From Aromatoleum toluolicum (GTDB lineage: Bacteria > Pseudomonadota > Gammaproteobacteria > Burkholderiales > Rhodocyclaceae), in NCBI RefSeq assembly GCF_012911005.2, contig NZ_WTVS01000030.1, forward strand, positions 1-64,000: a stretch of DNA of 64,000 bases, read 5' to 3'. The position numbers and the translations under genes were made by a program. This document shows, one piece after another, positions 18,292 through 27,911 of this stretch; positions within the stretch are counted from its first letter, which is position 1, and each line of letters opens with the position of its first letter. A model generated the notes under the pieces. The model saw only the letters and a list, made by a program, of their open reading frames with translations, did no database searches and was not told the DNA's origin.

Positions 18292-19262
18292 GTGCGGTGG
18301 CGGGCGGCAGGGACGGCGCGCGCGACACCCGGCGCCCGTTCGCCGTGGCGGCGGCGCTGGCGGTCCTTGGCGCGCTCGCGGGGTGGGCGCTGGGCGCGGA
18401 CTACGCGCTCGCGCAGGCCGCCTTCGTGGCGACGTGGGCGATCGCCGGGCTGGGCGTCATCCTCGTGGTGGGCCAGTGCGGCCAGGTTTCGCTGGGCCAG
18501 GGCGCCCTGCTCGGGCTGGGGGCCTATGCGCAGGCGCTGCTTGCGCTGCGCGGGGTGCCGGCGCCGCTGTCGCTGGCGGCGGCCGTCGCGCTCGCCGCGG
18601 CCGGCGGATGGCTGGCGAGCCTGCCGGCGCGGCGCCTGGGCGGGCTGTATTTCGCGATGAGCACGCTGGCCTTCGCGCTGGTGGTCGAGGAGGCGCTGGT
18701 GCGCTGGGAGTCGCTGACCCGCGGCGCGGCGGGTCTCGCGGTGCCGTCGCTGGCGCTCGGCGGATGGGTGGCGGACACGTCGCCCGCGCAGGCGCTGGTC
18801 GCAGGCGTCGCGCTGGCGCTGGCGTGGCTCGCCTGCCGGCGCTGGGTGGCGTCGCGGCTGGGGCGGGCGTGGCGCGCGGTGCGCGAGGACGAGGTCGCCG
18901 CGGCGGCGGCCGGCATCGACGTCGCGCGCGCGAAGACGCTCGCGTTCGTGCTGGGCGGCGGGCTTTCCGGGTTGGCCGGCGCGCTGTATGCGCACTGGAT
19001 CGGCTTCGTGAGCCCGGAACAGTTCGGCCTGATGCTGTCCTTCGAGCTGCTGATGCTGGCCTTCATCGGTGGCGCGCGCCAGCTCGCCGGCGCGCTGTGG
19101 GGCGCGCTGGTGGTGGTGGCGCTGCCGCAGGCGGTGTCGCTCGCGGTCGAGCGCCTGCCGCCGGGGCTGGCCGGTGCCGCGGGCATCGAGACCGCGCTGT
19201 TCGGTGGCGTGCTGGTCGTTCTGGTGCTGCTGCGCCCCGGCGGCCTGGCCGGATCGCGCTGA
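18288..19262 (+). CDS. livM: Branched-chain amino acid-type ABC permease LivM
   Basis: This 324-residue permease has the LivM signature VGQCGQVSLGQGALLGLGAYA early on and the coupling loop (GRAWRAVREDEVAAAAAGID). GTG at 18288 overlaps the livH stop, giving translational coupling. It forms the transmembrane heterodimer with LivH. The substrate is unknown; a LivK-type binding protein is encoded 3.7 kb downstream, beyond a c-di-GMP gene. Confidence 0.88.
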   Translation: MSAVAGGRDGARDTRRPFAVAAALAVLGALAGWALGADYALAQAAFVATWAIAGLGVILVVGQCGQVSLGQGALLGLGAYAQALLALRGVPAPLSLAAAVALAAAGGWLASLPARRLGGLYFAMSTLAFALVVEEALVRWESLTRGAAGLAVPSLALGGWVADTSPAQALVAGVALALAWLACRRWVASRLGRAWRAVREDEVAAAAAGIDVARAKTLAFVLGGGLSGLAGALYAHWIGFVSPEQFGLMLSFELLMLAFIGGARQLAGALWGALVVVALPQAVSLAVERLPPGLAGAAGIETALFGGVLVVLVLLRPGGLAGSR

Positions 19263-19559
19263 GCGTTTCCCGCGCCGCGATCAACCCGGCAACCCGCTAC
19301 CGTTCGGGCCGGGACTGTCTAAGCCCTGCGATTGCCCTTCGACGAACACAGGGAGAACGGAGGAATTCGATCGCCGCCCAGATAACGTGCAACCGTGCAC
19401 TGGTGGAAGACGCGTACCGGCGGTAGCATTTGATTACAATCCAGTCGATGCGGGAGGGCCTGCAAGCATGATCGGTGTCCCGGCCACGCGTCGTCCCGCG
19501 AACGCCAGTTCCGTCCCCCGGTCCGCCGTCCGGCGGGGAAGGGCGGGATCGAGGCGGCG

Positions 19560-22500
19560 ATGACCAGCCTGTCGGCATTCGCCCGCCGGCGGCGCGCGCT
19601 GCTGGTCGGACTGCTCGTGTTCGGGGTCGCCGCGCTCGTCGCGGCCGTGCTGATCTCGGATTTCGAGCGTCAGCGCATCGAGATCCGCCGCGCGGAGGTG
19701 GCCAATACGCTGTTCGACGAGGCGCAGGACCTGCGCAGCAACATCGAGCACGCGCTGGCGGTGACCTATGCGTTGGCGGCGCTTGTGCGCCAGGGCGAGG
19801 GCAGCATCCCGAATTTCGAGGCGCTGGCGGAGCAGATGCTGCCGTTCTACCAAGGCGCGTCGGCACTGGCGCTGGCGCCGGCGGGCGTGGTGCGGCAGAT
19901 CGTGCCGCTGGCCGAGAACGCCGGCGTGATCGGACACGACCTGCTGGCCGATCCGACGCGCAACCGCGAGGCCTTCCTCGCGCGCGACACCGGCAAGCTG
20001 ACGCTGGCCGGTCCTTTCGCGCTGAAGCAGGGCGGCATGGGGGCGGTGGGGCGCCTGCCGGTGTATCTGCCGGACGAGAGCGGGCAGCCGGCGTTCTGGG
20101 GCTTCGTCGCGGTCGTGATCCGCTTTCCCGACGTGCTGACGACGGCGCTGCTGCCTTCGGTCGAAAAGTATCGCTTCGATTACAAACTGTGGCGCACCCA
20201 TCCGGATACGGGGGAGAGGCAGGTCATCGCCGCCTCGTCTGCCCGGCCGCTGATCGCGCCGGTCGAGCACGCGATCGAGGTCCCTAACGCGGTGTGGACG
20301 CTGGGCGTCGCGCCCGTCGCGGGGTGGAAGGACGGTTCAGCCCTGCCCTTCGACATTGCCGTCGCGACCGTGCTGTGCGTCGCGCTGGGCTGGCTGGCGA
20401 CGAGCCTGGTGCAGCTGCGCGAGCACCGCAGCGCCCTGCAGGGGCTCGTTGCCGAGCGGACGGCGGAGCTGGCGGCGCGCGAGGCGCGGCTGGCGGCGCT
20501 GATCACGTCGCTGCCCGACAAGATGCTGCTGATCGACGAGGACCGGCGGGTCGTGGAGTGCCATGCGCCGGAACCGCGGCTGCTCGCCGCTCCGGTCGAG
20601 GATCTGGTCGGGCGCCCCTATGCGCAGACGTTGCCGCCCGAGGCCGCGGCGAAGTTCGATGCGACCATCGACGCGATCGCGGCCGACGGGGTGCCGCGGC
20701 AGACCGAATATGCGCTCGACCTGGCCGACGGCGTGCATTACTTCAGCGCCTCGATCAGCCGCCTGAACGATGCCGACGGCCCCGCGGGCTTCATCGCGCT
20801 GGCGCGCGACATCACCGAGCGGGTGCGCATGGAGCGCGCGCTGTCCGAGAGCGAGACGCGCTATCGGGCGCTGTTCGCCAACAGCCGGGTGGTGATGCTG
20901 GTGATCGACCCGGCCGACGGTGCCATCGTCGATGCGAACGATAAGGCGTGTGCGTATTACGGCTACGACCACGCGACGCTGACGCGCATGCGGATCTCGG
21001 ACATCAATATCCTGTCGCGCGAGGAGGTGCTGCAGGAGATGGCGCGTGCGCGGGCGCGCGCGTCGGATTTCTTCCAGTTCCGCCACCGTCTCGCCAGCGG
21101 CGAGGTGCGCGACGTCGAGGTCGCGAGCGGCCCGATCGAGCTCGGCGGGCGCAGCCTGCTGTATTCGATCGTGCAGGACGTGACCGAACGGCGCCGCTAC
21201 GAGGAGCACATGCGCGAGGCGCTGGTGGTGTACAACGCATCGAGCCAGGCGATCATGACGACCGACGCGCAGGGGGTGATCACCTCGGTGAATCCGGCCT
21301 TCTGCGCGATCACCGGCTATGCGGTCGACGAGGTCATCGGCCACCGCTCGTCGATGTTCAAGTCCGGGCGTCACGACCCGGCCTTCTTCGACACGATGTG
21401 GAGCCGTCTTGCCGAAGGGGGCGCGTGGGAGGGGGAGATCTGGAATCGCCGCAAGAACGGCGAGATCTATCCGCAGTGGCTCACGATCACCGCCGTGCGC
21501 AACGACGACGGCACGGTCGCCGAGTACGTCTCGCTGTTCAGCGACATCACCGAGCGCAAGCAGCAGGAGGAGGCGATCTGGCACCAGGCGAACTTCGATC
21601 CGCTCACGCGCCTGGCCAACCGCAGCCTGCTGCAGGACCGCCTGCAGCACGCGCTGGCGCAGGCGCGGCGGCACGACGGCAAGGTCGGCCTGATGTTCCT
21701 CGACCTCGACGGCTTCAAGTGGATCAACGATTCGCTCGGGCACGACGTCGGCGACGAGATGCTGATCGAGGTCGCGCGCCGCCTCAAGGCGAGCGTGCGC
21801 GAGCAGGACACGGTGGCGCGCCTGGGCGGGGACGAGTTCACGGTGGTGGTGCACGACCTGCACGACCAGCGCGACATGGAGGACCTGCACGCGGTCGCGG
21901 AGAAGCTCGTCGCGGTGCTGCGCGAGCCCTTCCAGCTGGGCAATGCGCGCCATCACATCTCCGGCAGCATCGGCATCACGGTGTTCCCCGACGACGGCGC
22001 GGACGTGCAGACCCTGCTGCGCAACGCCGACATCGCGATGTACAAGGCCAAGCAGGCCGGCAAGAACCGCGCACAGTTCTACGCGCACCACATGCAGGCC
22101 GACGCGCTGGCGCGCGTGCAGCTGGAGAACGACCTGCGCGCCGCGATCGAGCAGCAGCAGTTCGTGCTGCACTACCAGCCCATCGTGAATACCGCGAGCG
22201 GGCACATCGTCGGTGCCGAGGCGCTGATCCGCTGGCAGCATCCGCGGCGCGGGCTGGTGGCTCCGGGCGACTTCATCGCGGTGGCCGAAGACTGCGGCCT
22301 GATCGTGCCGATCGGCGCATGGGCGCTGGGTGAGGCGGTGCGCCAGTCGCGCGCGTGGCGCGAGGCGGGCTACCCGGCGCTGCGCATCGCGGTCAACGTG
22401 TCCAGCGTGCAGTTCCGCGAACCCGGCCTGCCCGAGCTGGTGCGCTCGCTGCTGGCAGACGGGGAGGACGGCCGCCAGCATCTGATGCTGGAGATCACCG

Positions 22501-22889
22501 AATCGGTGCTGATGGGCAGCAGCGAGGAGGCCGAGGCGCGCATGCGCGAGATCAACAGCCAGGGCATTGCCTATTCGCTCGACGACTTCGGTACCGGTTT
22601 CTCGTCGCTGTCCTACCTCAAGCGCTTCCCGGTCGACGTCGTGAAGATCGACCGCAGCTTCGTGCGCGACTGCCCCGACGACCGCAACGATGCGAGCCTG
22701 GTGGAGGCGATCATCAACATGGCGCACAGTCTGGACCTCAGGGTCACCGCGGAAGGGGTCGAGTCGGAAGCGCAGCGCGACTTCCTGCGCCGCCTGGGCT
22801 GCGATTGCCTGCAGGGCTACCTGATCGGCCGGCCGATGCCGGCGGCGGACCTCGCGCTGCGCATGGCGGCCGAGGGCGTGCTGCACTGA
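19560..22889 (+). CDS. CHASE-PAS-GGDEF-EAL c-di-GMP signalling protein
   Basis: This 1109-residue protein has TM1 at about 10-32, a periplasmic CHASE-type sensor (about 35-260) and TM2 at about 265-285. Three PAS domains follow (about 305-420, 430-545 and 550-665, each ending in a DITER/DVTER-like motif). GGDEF (RLGGDEFTVVV) and EAL (EALIRWQHP, DDFGTGFSS, VKIDRSFV, VTAEGVE) both have intact catalytic motifs. It likely tunes c-di-GMP in response to an extracellular signal plus cytosolic redox or ligand cues. The length is typical of composite sensors. No RBS is striking; GAGG lies 5 nt before the ATG. Confidence 0.9.
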   Translation: MTSLSAFARRRRALLVGLLVFGVAALVAAVLISDFERQRIEIRRAEVANTLFDEAQDLRSNIEHALAVTYALAALVRQGEGSIPNFEALAEQMLPFYQGASALALAPAGVVRQIVPLAENAGVIGHDLLADPTRNREAFLARDTGKLTLAGPFALKQGGMGAVGRLPVYLPDESGQPAFWGFVAVVIRFPDVLTTALLPSVEKYRFDYKLWRTHPDTGERQVIAASSARPLIAPVEHAIEVPNAVWTLGVAPVAGWKDGSALPFDIAVATVLCVALGWLATSLVQLREHRSALQGLVAERTAELAAREARLAALITSLPDKMLLIDEDRRVVECHAPEPRLLAAPVEDLVGRPYAQTLPPEAAAKFDATIDAIAADGVPRQTEYALDLADGVHYFSASISRLNDADGPAGFIALARDITERVRMERALSESETRYRALFANSRVVMLVIDPADGAIVDANDKACAYYGYDHATLTRMRISDINILSREEVLQEMARARARASDFFQFRHRLASGEVRDVEVASGPIELGGRSLLYSIVQDVTERRRYEEHMREALVVYNASSQAIMTTDAQGVITSVNPAFCAITGYAVDEVIGHRSSMFKSGRHDPAFFDTMWSRLAEGGAWEGEIWNRRKNGEIYPQWLTITAVRNDDGTVAEYVSLFSDITERKQQEEAIWHQANFDPLTRLANRSLLQDRLQHALAQARRHDGKVGLMFLDLDGFKWINDSLGHDVGDEMLIEVARRLKASVREQDTVARLGGDEFTVVVHDLHDQRDMEDLHAVAEKLVAVLREPFQLGNARHHISGSIGITVFPDDGADVQTLLRNADIAMYKAKQAGKNRAQFYAHHMQADALARVQLENDLRAAIEQQQFVLHYQPIVNTASGHIVGAEALIRWQHPRRGLVAPGDFIAVAEDCGLIVPIGAWALGEAVRQSRAWREAGYPALRIAVNVSSVQFREPGLPELVRSLLADGEDGRQHLMLEITESVLMGSSEEAEARMREINSQGIAYSLDDFGTGFSSLSYLKRFPVDVVKIDRSFVRDCPDDRNDASLVEAIINMAHSLDLRVTAEGVESEAQRDFLRRLGCDCLQGYLIGRPMPAADLALRMAAEGVLH

Positions 22890-22933
22890 TAATCGCCCCT
22901 TGTTGGGCGCCGCTGGCCGCGCCGGGAGGACCC

Positions 22934-24094
22934 ATGAAGCTCAGCCGCCGCATCCTTGCCCCGCTGCTGCTGGCCGTCGCCGGCGTCGCCGCGGCGCAGG
23001 TGCCGGGCGTGAGCGAGCGCGAGATCGTCGTCGGCAGCATCCAGGACCTGTCGGGCCCGATCGCGTTGCTCGGCGTGCCGGTGCGCGACGGCATGCAGAT
23101 GCGCTTCGACGACGCCAACGCCGCCGGCGGCGTGCACGGCCGCAAGCTGCGCCTCGTCGTCGAGGACGCCGGCTACGACCCGAAGAAGGGCGTGCTCGCG
23201 GCGCGCAAGCTGATCCAGCGTGACAAGGTCTTCGCCTTCCTCGCGAATCTCGGCACGCCGGTCGTGATGGCGACCATGCCGCTGATCGTCGACGCCGGCC
23301 GGCCGCACCTCTTCCCGTTCTCGCCGCACGAATCGACCTACTCGCCGCGCCACCCGCTGAAGTTCCAGATGTTCGCGCCCTACCAGGACTACATGGACGC
23401 GGCGACGCGCCACATGGTGCAGACGCACGGCTACCGCAAGACCTGCCTGCTGTACCAGGACGACGACTACGGCCTGGAGGTGATGAGGGGTGTCGCGGCG
23501 GGCCTGGCGAAGCTCGGCCAGCCGCTCGTCGAGAAGACCAGCTACAAGCGCGGCGCGACCGACTTCTCCAGCCAGATCGCGCGCCTGCGCGGTGCGGGCT
23601 GCGACTTCGTCGTGCTTGCGACCGTCGTGCGCGAGACCGTCGCGGCCGTCGCCGAGGCGCGCCGCACCGGCTGGAACGTCGACATGCTGGTCACCGCGTC
23701 GGGCTATTCGGCGCAGACGCACGAGCTGGGCGGCAAGGCGGTCGAGGGGTTGTACGGCGTCACCGTGCTGCCGCATCCCTACGAGGCGGGCGCGAACGGC
23801 CAGCTCGCCGACTGGATCCGCCGCTACCGCGAGCGCTTCGGCGCCGCGCCGAACGTGTGGAGCGTGATGGGCTACGGCGTCGCCGACCTGTTCGTGAAGG
23901 CCGCCGACAAGGCCGGGCGCGAGCTCACCGTCGAGCGCTTCACCGCCGCGCTGGAGTCGCTGCACACCCCGCGCGACTTCTTCGGCGCCCCGGAGTATCG
24001 TTTCAGTCGCGATGACCACCTCGGCAACCGCCACGGCCGCATCGCGCAGATCCGGGATGGCCGCTGGGTGATCCTGAGCGACTACCTGAAGTGA
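22934..24094 (+). CDS. LivK-type ABC transporter substrate-binding protein
   Basis: This 386-residue periplasmic binding protein (type I fold, peripla_BP_6 family) has a cleavable signal (ending AGVAAAQ). It contains the family motifs GSIQDLSGPIALLG, NAAGGVHGRKL and DDDYGLEVMRG. GGGAGGA precedes the ATG. It likely serves the LivHM permeases upstream, although the binding-pocket ligand (branched-chain or aromatic acid, amide) is not readable. Confidence 0.88.
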   Translation: MKLSRRILAPLLLAVAGVAAAQVPGVSEREIVVGSIQDLSGPIALLGVPVRDGMQMRFDDANAAGGVHGRKLRLVVEDAGYDPKKGVLAARKLIQRDKVFAFLANLGTPVVMATMPLIVDAGRPHLFPFSPHESTYSPRHPLKFQMFAPYQDYMDAATRHMVQTHGYRKTCLLYQDDDYGLEVMRGVAAGLAKLGQPLVEKTSYKRGATDFSSQIARLRGAGCDFVVLATVVRETVAAVAEARRTGWNVDMLVTASGYSAQTHELGGKAVEGLYGVTVLPHPYEAGANGQLADWIRRYRERFGAAPNVWSVMGYGVADLFVKAADKAGRELTVERFTAALESLHTPRDFFGAPEYRFSRDDHLGNRHGRIAQIRDGRWVILSDYLK

Positions 24095-24120
24095 GAACCC
24101 GAAGTGAGAACCCCGTCCCG

Positions 24121-24753
24121 ATGAGCCATGCCGCCCCGCAGACCGTCGCCGTCGCCTTCACCGGCGCCTCGGGCATGCCCTACGGGATGCGTCTCGTCGA
24201 ATGCCTGCTGGAAGCCGGCTGCAAGGTGTGGCTGTTGTACTCGCAGGTCGCGCAGATCGTCGCGCGCCAGGAGATGAACCTCGAGCTGCCCTCGCGCCCG
24301 GCCGAGGTCGAGGCGCAGCTCGCCGCGCGCTTCAAGGCCGCGGCAGGCCAGCTGCGCGTGTTCGGCCGCGAGGAATGGTTCGCGCCGCTCGCGTCCGGCT
24401 CCAACCCCGCCGACGCGATGGTCGTGTGCCCATGCACGATGGGCACGCTCGCCGCGATCGCCGCGGGCCTCAGCCAGAACCTCATCGAGCGCGCGGCCGA
24501 CGTCGCGATCAAGGAAGGCCGCAAGCTCGTGCTGGTGCCGCGCGAGACGCCGTTCTCGGCCATCCACCTCGAGAACATGCTCAAGCTCGCGCGCCTCGGC
24601 GTCGTGATCCTGCCGCCCAGTCCGGGCTTCTACAACCACCCGCAGACGGTCGGGGAGATGGTCGATTTCGTCGTCGCGCGCGTGCTCGACCAGATCCGCG
24701 TGCCGCACCGCCTGATGCAGCGCTGGGGCGAGACGGGCGGGGAGGGCGCGTGA
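24121..24753 (+). CDS. ubiX: UbiX-like flavin prenyltransferase
   Basis: This 210-residue flavoprotein of the UbiX/Pad1 family has the N-terminal FTGASGMPYGMRLVE FMN/prenyl-phosphate site, CPCTMGTLAAIAAGLSQNLIERAADV, and the C-terminal PRETPFSAIHLENMLKLARLG plus PPSPGFYNHP. It makes prenyl-FMN for UbiD-type decarboxylases. A GTG at 24091 overlapping the previous stop would add ten residues; the ATG at 24121 places the FMN motif at the usual distance. No ubiD is adjacent. Confidence 0.87.
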   Translation: MSHAAPQTVAVAFTGASGMPYGMRLVECLLEAGCKVWLLYSQVAQIVARQEMNLELPSRPAEVEAQLAARFKAAAGQLRVFGREEWFAPLASGSNPADAMVVCPCTMGTLAAIAAGLSQNLIERAADVAIKEGRKLVLVPRETPFSAIHLENMLKLARLGVVILPPSPGFYNHPQTVGEMVDFVVARVLDQIRVPHRLMQRWGETGGEGA

Positions 24754-25385
24754 TGGAAGATGCCGCGCAGTCGTCGCCGCTGTTACCCCTCTTCCCGTTG
24801 CAGACGGTGCTCTTCCCCGGTGCGCTGCTGCCGCTGCACGTGTTCGAGGCGCGCTACATGGACCTCGCGACGCGCTGCCTGAAGGACGGCTCGGTGTTCG
24901 GCGTGAACCTGATCGCGGAAGGCCGCGAGGTCGGTGCGCCGGCGCGGCCCTACGAGGTCGGCGTGAGCGCGCGCATCGTCGACTGGGACATGGCCAAACC
25001 CGGCACGCTCGACCTCGTCGTGCGCGGCGAGTGCCGCTACCGTGTCCTGCGCTCGGAGCTCGGCGCCAACAGCCTGTTGCTCGGCGAGGTCGAGTGGCTC
25101 GCCGAGGCGCCGCACCGGGCCATTCCCGACAACTGCCTGCCGCTGGTCGCGCTGCTGCGCGCGATCGTCGAGGATGCGGGCGTCGAACGGTTGCCCGAAC
25201 CGCACGATTTCGACGATGCCGGCTGGGTCGGGCTGCGCTTCGCCGAGGTGCTGCCGATCCCGGCGCAGGCCAAGCAGGCGCTGCTCGAACTGGACGATCC
25301 GACGGACCGGCTGGAGATCGTCCGCCAGTTCCTCGACCAGCGCGGCCTGCTCGCGGAGCGCATGAAGCAGCCTAAAGGTAGCTGA
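24753..25385 (+). CDS. Lon N-terminal (LON substrate-binding) domain protein
   Basis: This 210-residue protein consists of the LON N-terminal domain only (LPLFPLQTVLFPGALLPLHVFEARY, the hallmark of YcaT/stand-alone LON-N proteins). No AAA+ or protease domain is present. Such proteins may bind misfolded substrates; their function is not established. The ATG overlaps the ubiX stop (TGATG), so the two are translationally coupled. Confidence 0.87.
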   Translation: MEDAAQSSPLLPLFPLQTVLFPGALLPLHVFEARYMDLATRCLKDGSVFGVNLIAEGREVGAPARPYEVGVSARIVDWDMAKPGTLDLVVRGECRYRVLRSELGANSLLLGEVEWLAEAPHRAIPDNCLPLVALLRAIVEDAGVERLPEPHDFDDAGWVGLRFAEVLPIPAQAKQALLELDDPTDRLEIVRQFLDQRGLLAERMKQPKGS

Positions 25386-25406
25386 GGCACGGCGGCGGCG
25401 CTGAGT

Positions 25407-25498
25407 CGTAGGGCGGAAAAGCGAAGCGCCTTCCGCCACATGCATACCGTCGATACTGCGCATTCGTCGGATAACGCCTTCGGCTCATCCGCCCTACG
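25407..25498. repeat. Dispersed hairpin repeat between convergent genes
   Basis: Arms CGTAGGGCGGA (25407-25417) and TCCGCCCTACG (25488-25498) are a perfect 11-bp inverted repeat. The interior also contains GCGAAGCGCCTTCCGCC and GGATAACGCCTTCGGC. Similar GTAGGGCGG...CCGCCCTAC units are common between genes in gamma- and betaproteobacteria (recalled). It sits between two convergent genes and may terminate both. Confidence 0.75.
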
Positions 25499-25502
25499 GC
25501 GC

Positions 25503-26597
25503 TCACAAGGGCAGCTCGCGCTGCGGCGTCTCCTTCGGCCCGTCGACGACATCGCCGAGGATGCGCCGCACCGGCGTCGGCAGACCCGCGTCCGCGAGCG
25601 CATCGAGCGCCAGCCAGCGGTGGTCGTCGTCCGCGGCGACGTGTCCGCGGCCCGCGACCTCGACGAGCACGGGCGTCATCTCCAGGCGGAAATGGGTGAA
25701 GGCATGGTTCAGCACTGCCAGCGGGCGCGTCGCATGTGCGCTGAGGCCGTAGCGCGTCGCCAACCAGCGTGCCGCGTCCGGCTCCTGTTCCGGAATCTCC
25801 GGCAGCGCGAGCAGCCCGCCCCAGATCCCCGTCGGCGGCCGGCGTTCGAGCAGCACCGCGCCGTCGGCCACGATCACTGCGACGCGCGCGTGGCGTTGCG
25901 GCACGGCCTTCTTCGGGCGCGCCGCGGGCAGTTCGCCGACGCGCTCCTCGCGCAGCGCGACGCAGATCTCCGCCATCGGGCAGCGTCCGCAGGCGGGACG
26001 GGCGCGCGTGCACAGGGTCGCGCCGAGGTCCATCTGCGCCTGGATGTAGGTGCCGATCTCCGACTGCGGAAGCAGGTCCTCGGCGAGCGCCCACAGGCGC
26101 TGCTCGACCGCGCGCTCGCCGGGAAAGCCGGCGATGCCGAACACGCGGCACAGTACGCGCTTGACGTTGCCGTCGAGGATCGCCCCGCGCTCGCCGAAGG
26201 CGAAGGCCGCGATCGCCGCCGCGGTCGAGCGGCCGATGCCGGGCAGCTCCGCGATCTGCGCGGCGCGGCGCGGGAATTCGCCGTCGTGCCGCGTCATGAC
26301 CGCCTGCGCGGCCTGGTGCAGGTTGCGTGCCCGCGCGTAGTAGCCCAGCCCGCTCCACAGCGCGAGCACGTCGTCGACCGGCGCGGCGGCGAGGCGCGCG
26401 AGGTCCGGGAAGCGCGCGAGGAAGCGCGCGTAGTACGGGATCACCGTATCCACCTGGGTCTGCTGCAGCATGATCTCCGACAGCCAGATGCGGTACGGGT
26501 CGCGCGTGTTCTGCCACGGCAGGTCGTGCCGCCCGTGCCCGCGGTGCCATGCGATCAGCCGCGGCGCGAAGTCGCTGTCCCTCGTCGTCCCGTCCAT
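25503..26597 (-). CDS. mutY: A/G-specific adenine glycosylase MutY
   Basis: This 364-residue repair enzyme has the HhH-GPD core (LPWQNTRDPYRIWLSEIMLQQT, then ELPGIGRSTAAAIAAFAF with the catalytic Asp downstream in DGNVKRVL). The [4Fe-4S] loop is C-x6-C-x2-C-x5-C (CTRARPACGRCPMAEIC). A C-terminal NUDIX-like domain recognises 8-oxoG. It removes adenine mispaired with 8-oxoguanine. The ATG at 26597 has a purine-rich GGGGAAGGA immediately upstream. Confidence 0.94.
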   Translation of the reverse strand: MDGTTRDSDFAPRLIAWHRGHGRHDLPWQNTRDPYRIWLSEIMLQQTQVDTVIPYYARFLARFPDLARLAAAPVDDVLALWSGLGYYARARNLHQAAQAVMTRHDGEFPRRAAQIAELPGIGRSTAAAIAAFAFGERGAILDGNVKRVLCRVFGIAGFPGERAVEQRLWALAEDLLPQSEIGTYIQAQMDLGATLCTRARPACGRCPMAEICVALREERVGELPAARPKKAVPQRHARVAVIVADGAVLLERRPPTGIWGGLLALPEIPEQEPDAARWLATRYGLSAHATRPLAVLNHAFTHFRLEMTPVLVEVAGRGHVAADDDHRWLALDALADAGLPTPVRRILGDVVDGPKETPQRELPL

Positions 26598-26741
26598 TCC
26601 TTCCCCAGTCCTTTTCCTTTTCCCGGTTATGCTTCCGCACCTGCCGCGTTGCCCTGCGCGGTGCGCGCAGCGATAATCGCCGGTCCCGTCCAATTCGCGC
26701 CCGCCTTCGAGAGGGGCTGGCGCCGATCACAAGAACCGACC

Positions 26742-27242
26742 ATGTCCCAGCCCCCCGTCACCCATCAGGATTTCACCCGCGCCTTCCGCGATACCCTCGG
26801 CATGTTCGCCACCGGCATCGCCGTCGTCACGACGCGCGCGCCCAGCGGCGAGGCGATCGGCCTGACGGTCAATTCCTTCAACTCCGTGTCGCTCGATCCG
26901 CCGCTCATCGTGTGGAGCCTGTCGCGCCACCTCGCCAGCCTGCCGGTGTTCGAAGCCTGCGAATACTACGCGGTGAACGTGCTCGCGGAGGACCAGCAGC
27001 ACCTGTCGCAGCTCTTCGCGACGCGCTCGGACGACAAGTTCGCCGGTCTCGACATCGACGACGGCCTGTACGGCGTGCCGCTGCTGAAGAACTGCTGCGC
27101 GCGCTTCGAGTGCCGCAACACCGTGCGCCACGACGGCGGCGACCACCTCGTCTTCATCTCCGAAGTCGTGCGCTTCGACCGCGAGGACCGCGCCCCGCTC
27201 ATCTACCATGCTGGCGCCTATCGCCGCCTCAGCGCGGGCTGA
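26742..27242 (+). CDS. Flavin reductase family (FMN-binding split barrel) protein
   Basis: This 166-residue protein has the flavin reductase-like pattern: MFATGIAVVTT, GLTVNSFNSVSLDPPLIVWSL, and an H-x-x-G-A-Y-R C-terminal signature (YHAGAYRRL). It likely supplies reduced FMN to a monooxygenase; the partner is not nearby. It is encoded divergently from mutY. Confidence 0.87.
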   Translation: MSQPPVTHQDFTRAFRDTLGMFATGIAVVTTRAPSGEAIGLTVNSFNSVSLDPPLIVWSLSRHLASLPVFEACEYYAVNVLAEDQQHLSQLFATRSDDKFAGLDIDDGLYGVPLLKNCCARFECRNTVRHDGGDHLVFISEVVRFDREDRAPLIYHAGAYRRLSAG

Positions 27243-27386
27243 GGTCCCGATTCGCTGACGTTTTCTCCGGGCGGCGCCCGCGGCTGGGCGAACTATACTG
27301 TCCAGTAAGCCGGCGCACGACCGGCAACGCCGTGCCCGCCGTGGAAGGGTACCGACCCCAAAACGCCTGCGATCGCCTGCGACCGG

Positions 27387-27911
27387 ATGCCCGACCAGCC
27401 GCTTTCCGCTCCCTCCGCCGTTCCCGAATCGCCGATCGACGCCGATCATGCGGCCTTCATCGCGACCGCGGGCGTGTCGATCAGCGTCGGTTCGTCCGGC
27501 GCCGACCTGCTGCCCAGCATCACGCGCGGCATCGGCTGCCGCATCGCCCCTGACCGTTCGCGCATCAGCGTCTTCGTCGTGGCCGACCAGTCGCGCGAAC
27601 TGCTCGACGACGTGCGCGCCACGCGGCGCCTCGCCGTCGTATTCAGCGAACCGCACAGCCACCGCACGCTGCAGATCAAGGGCCGCGACGCCGTCGTCGA
27701 GTCGCTCGAGCCCGGCGACCGCGAACGCGTCGAGCGCTACCGTACGGCTTTCACCGCGGAACTCGGGGCGATCGGTTTCGGCACGCTGTTCACGCACGCG
27801 CTGATCGACAGCGGCGGCGGCGACGTCGTCGCGCTCGCCTTTACGCCCTGCGCCGCCTTCGACCAGACGCCCGGCCCGCGCGCCGGCCAACCGCTCGCGA
27901 ACGCGAAATGA
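27387..27911 (+). CDS. PNPOx-like split-barrel protein
   Basis: This 174-residue protein resembles pyridoxamine-phosphate-oxidase-like split barrels (AAFIATAGVSISVGSSG, RISVFVVADQSRELL, RRLAVVFSEPHSHRTLQIKG). Cofactor and substrate are unknown. The ATG of the next gene overlaps its stop (ATGA). The neighbour also begins with a split barrel, so the two probably form a functional pair. Confidence 0.7.
   Translation: MPDQPLSAPSAVPESPIDADHAAFIATAGVSISVGSSGADLLPSITRGIGCRIAPDRSRISVFVVADQSRELLDDVRATRRLAVVFSEPHSHRTLQIKGRDAVVESLEPGDRERVERYRTAFTAELGAIGFGTLFTHALIDSGGGDVVALAFTPCAAFDQTPGPRAGQPLANAK

Noticed and set aside
20337-22886. 849-codon antisense open frame under the GGDEF-EAL gene
   Set aside because: Typical high-G+C shadow of the real gene: Arg/His/Gln/Ala-rich with no domain; the plus-strand gene has intact catalytic motifs.
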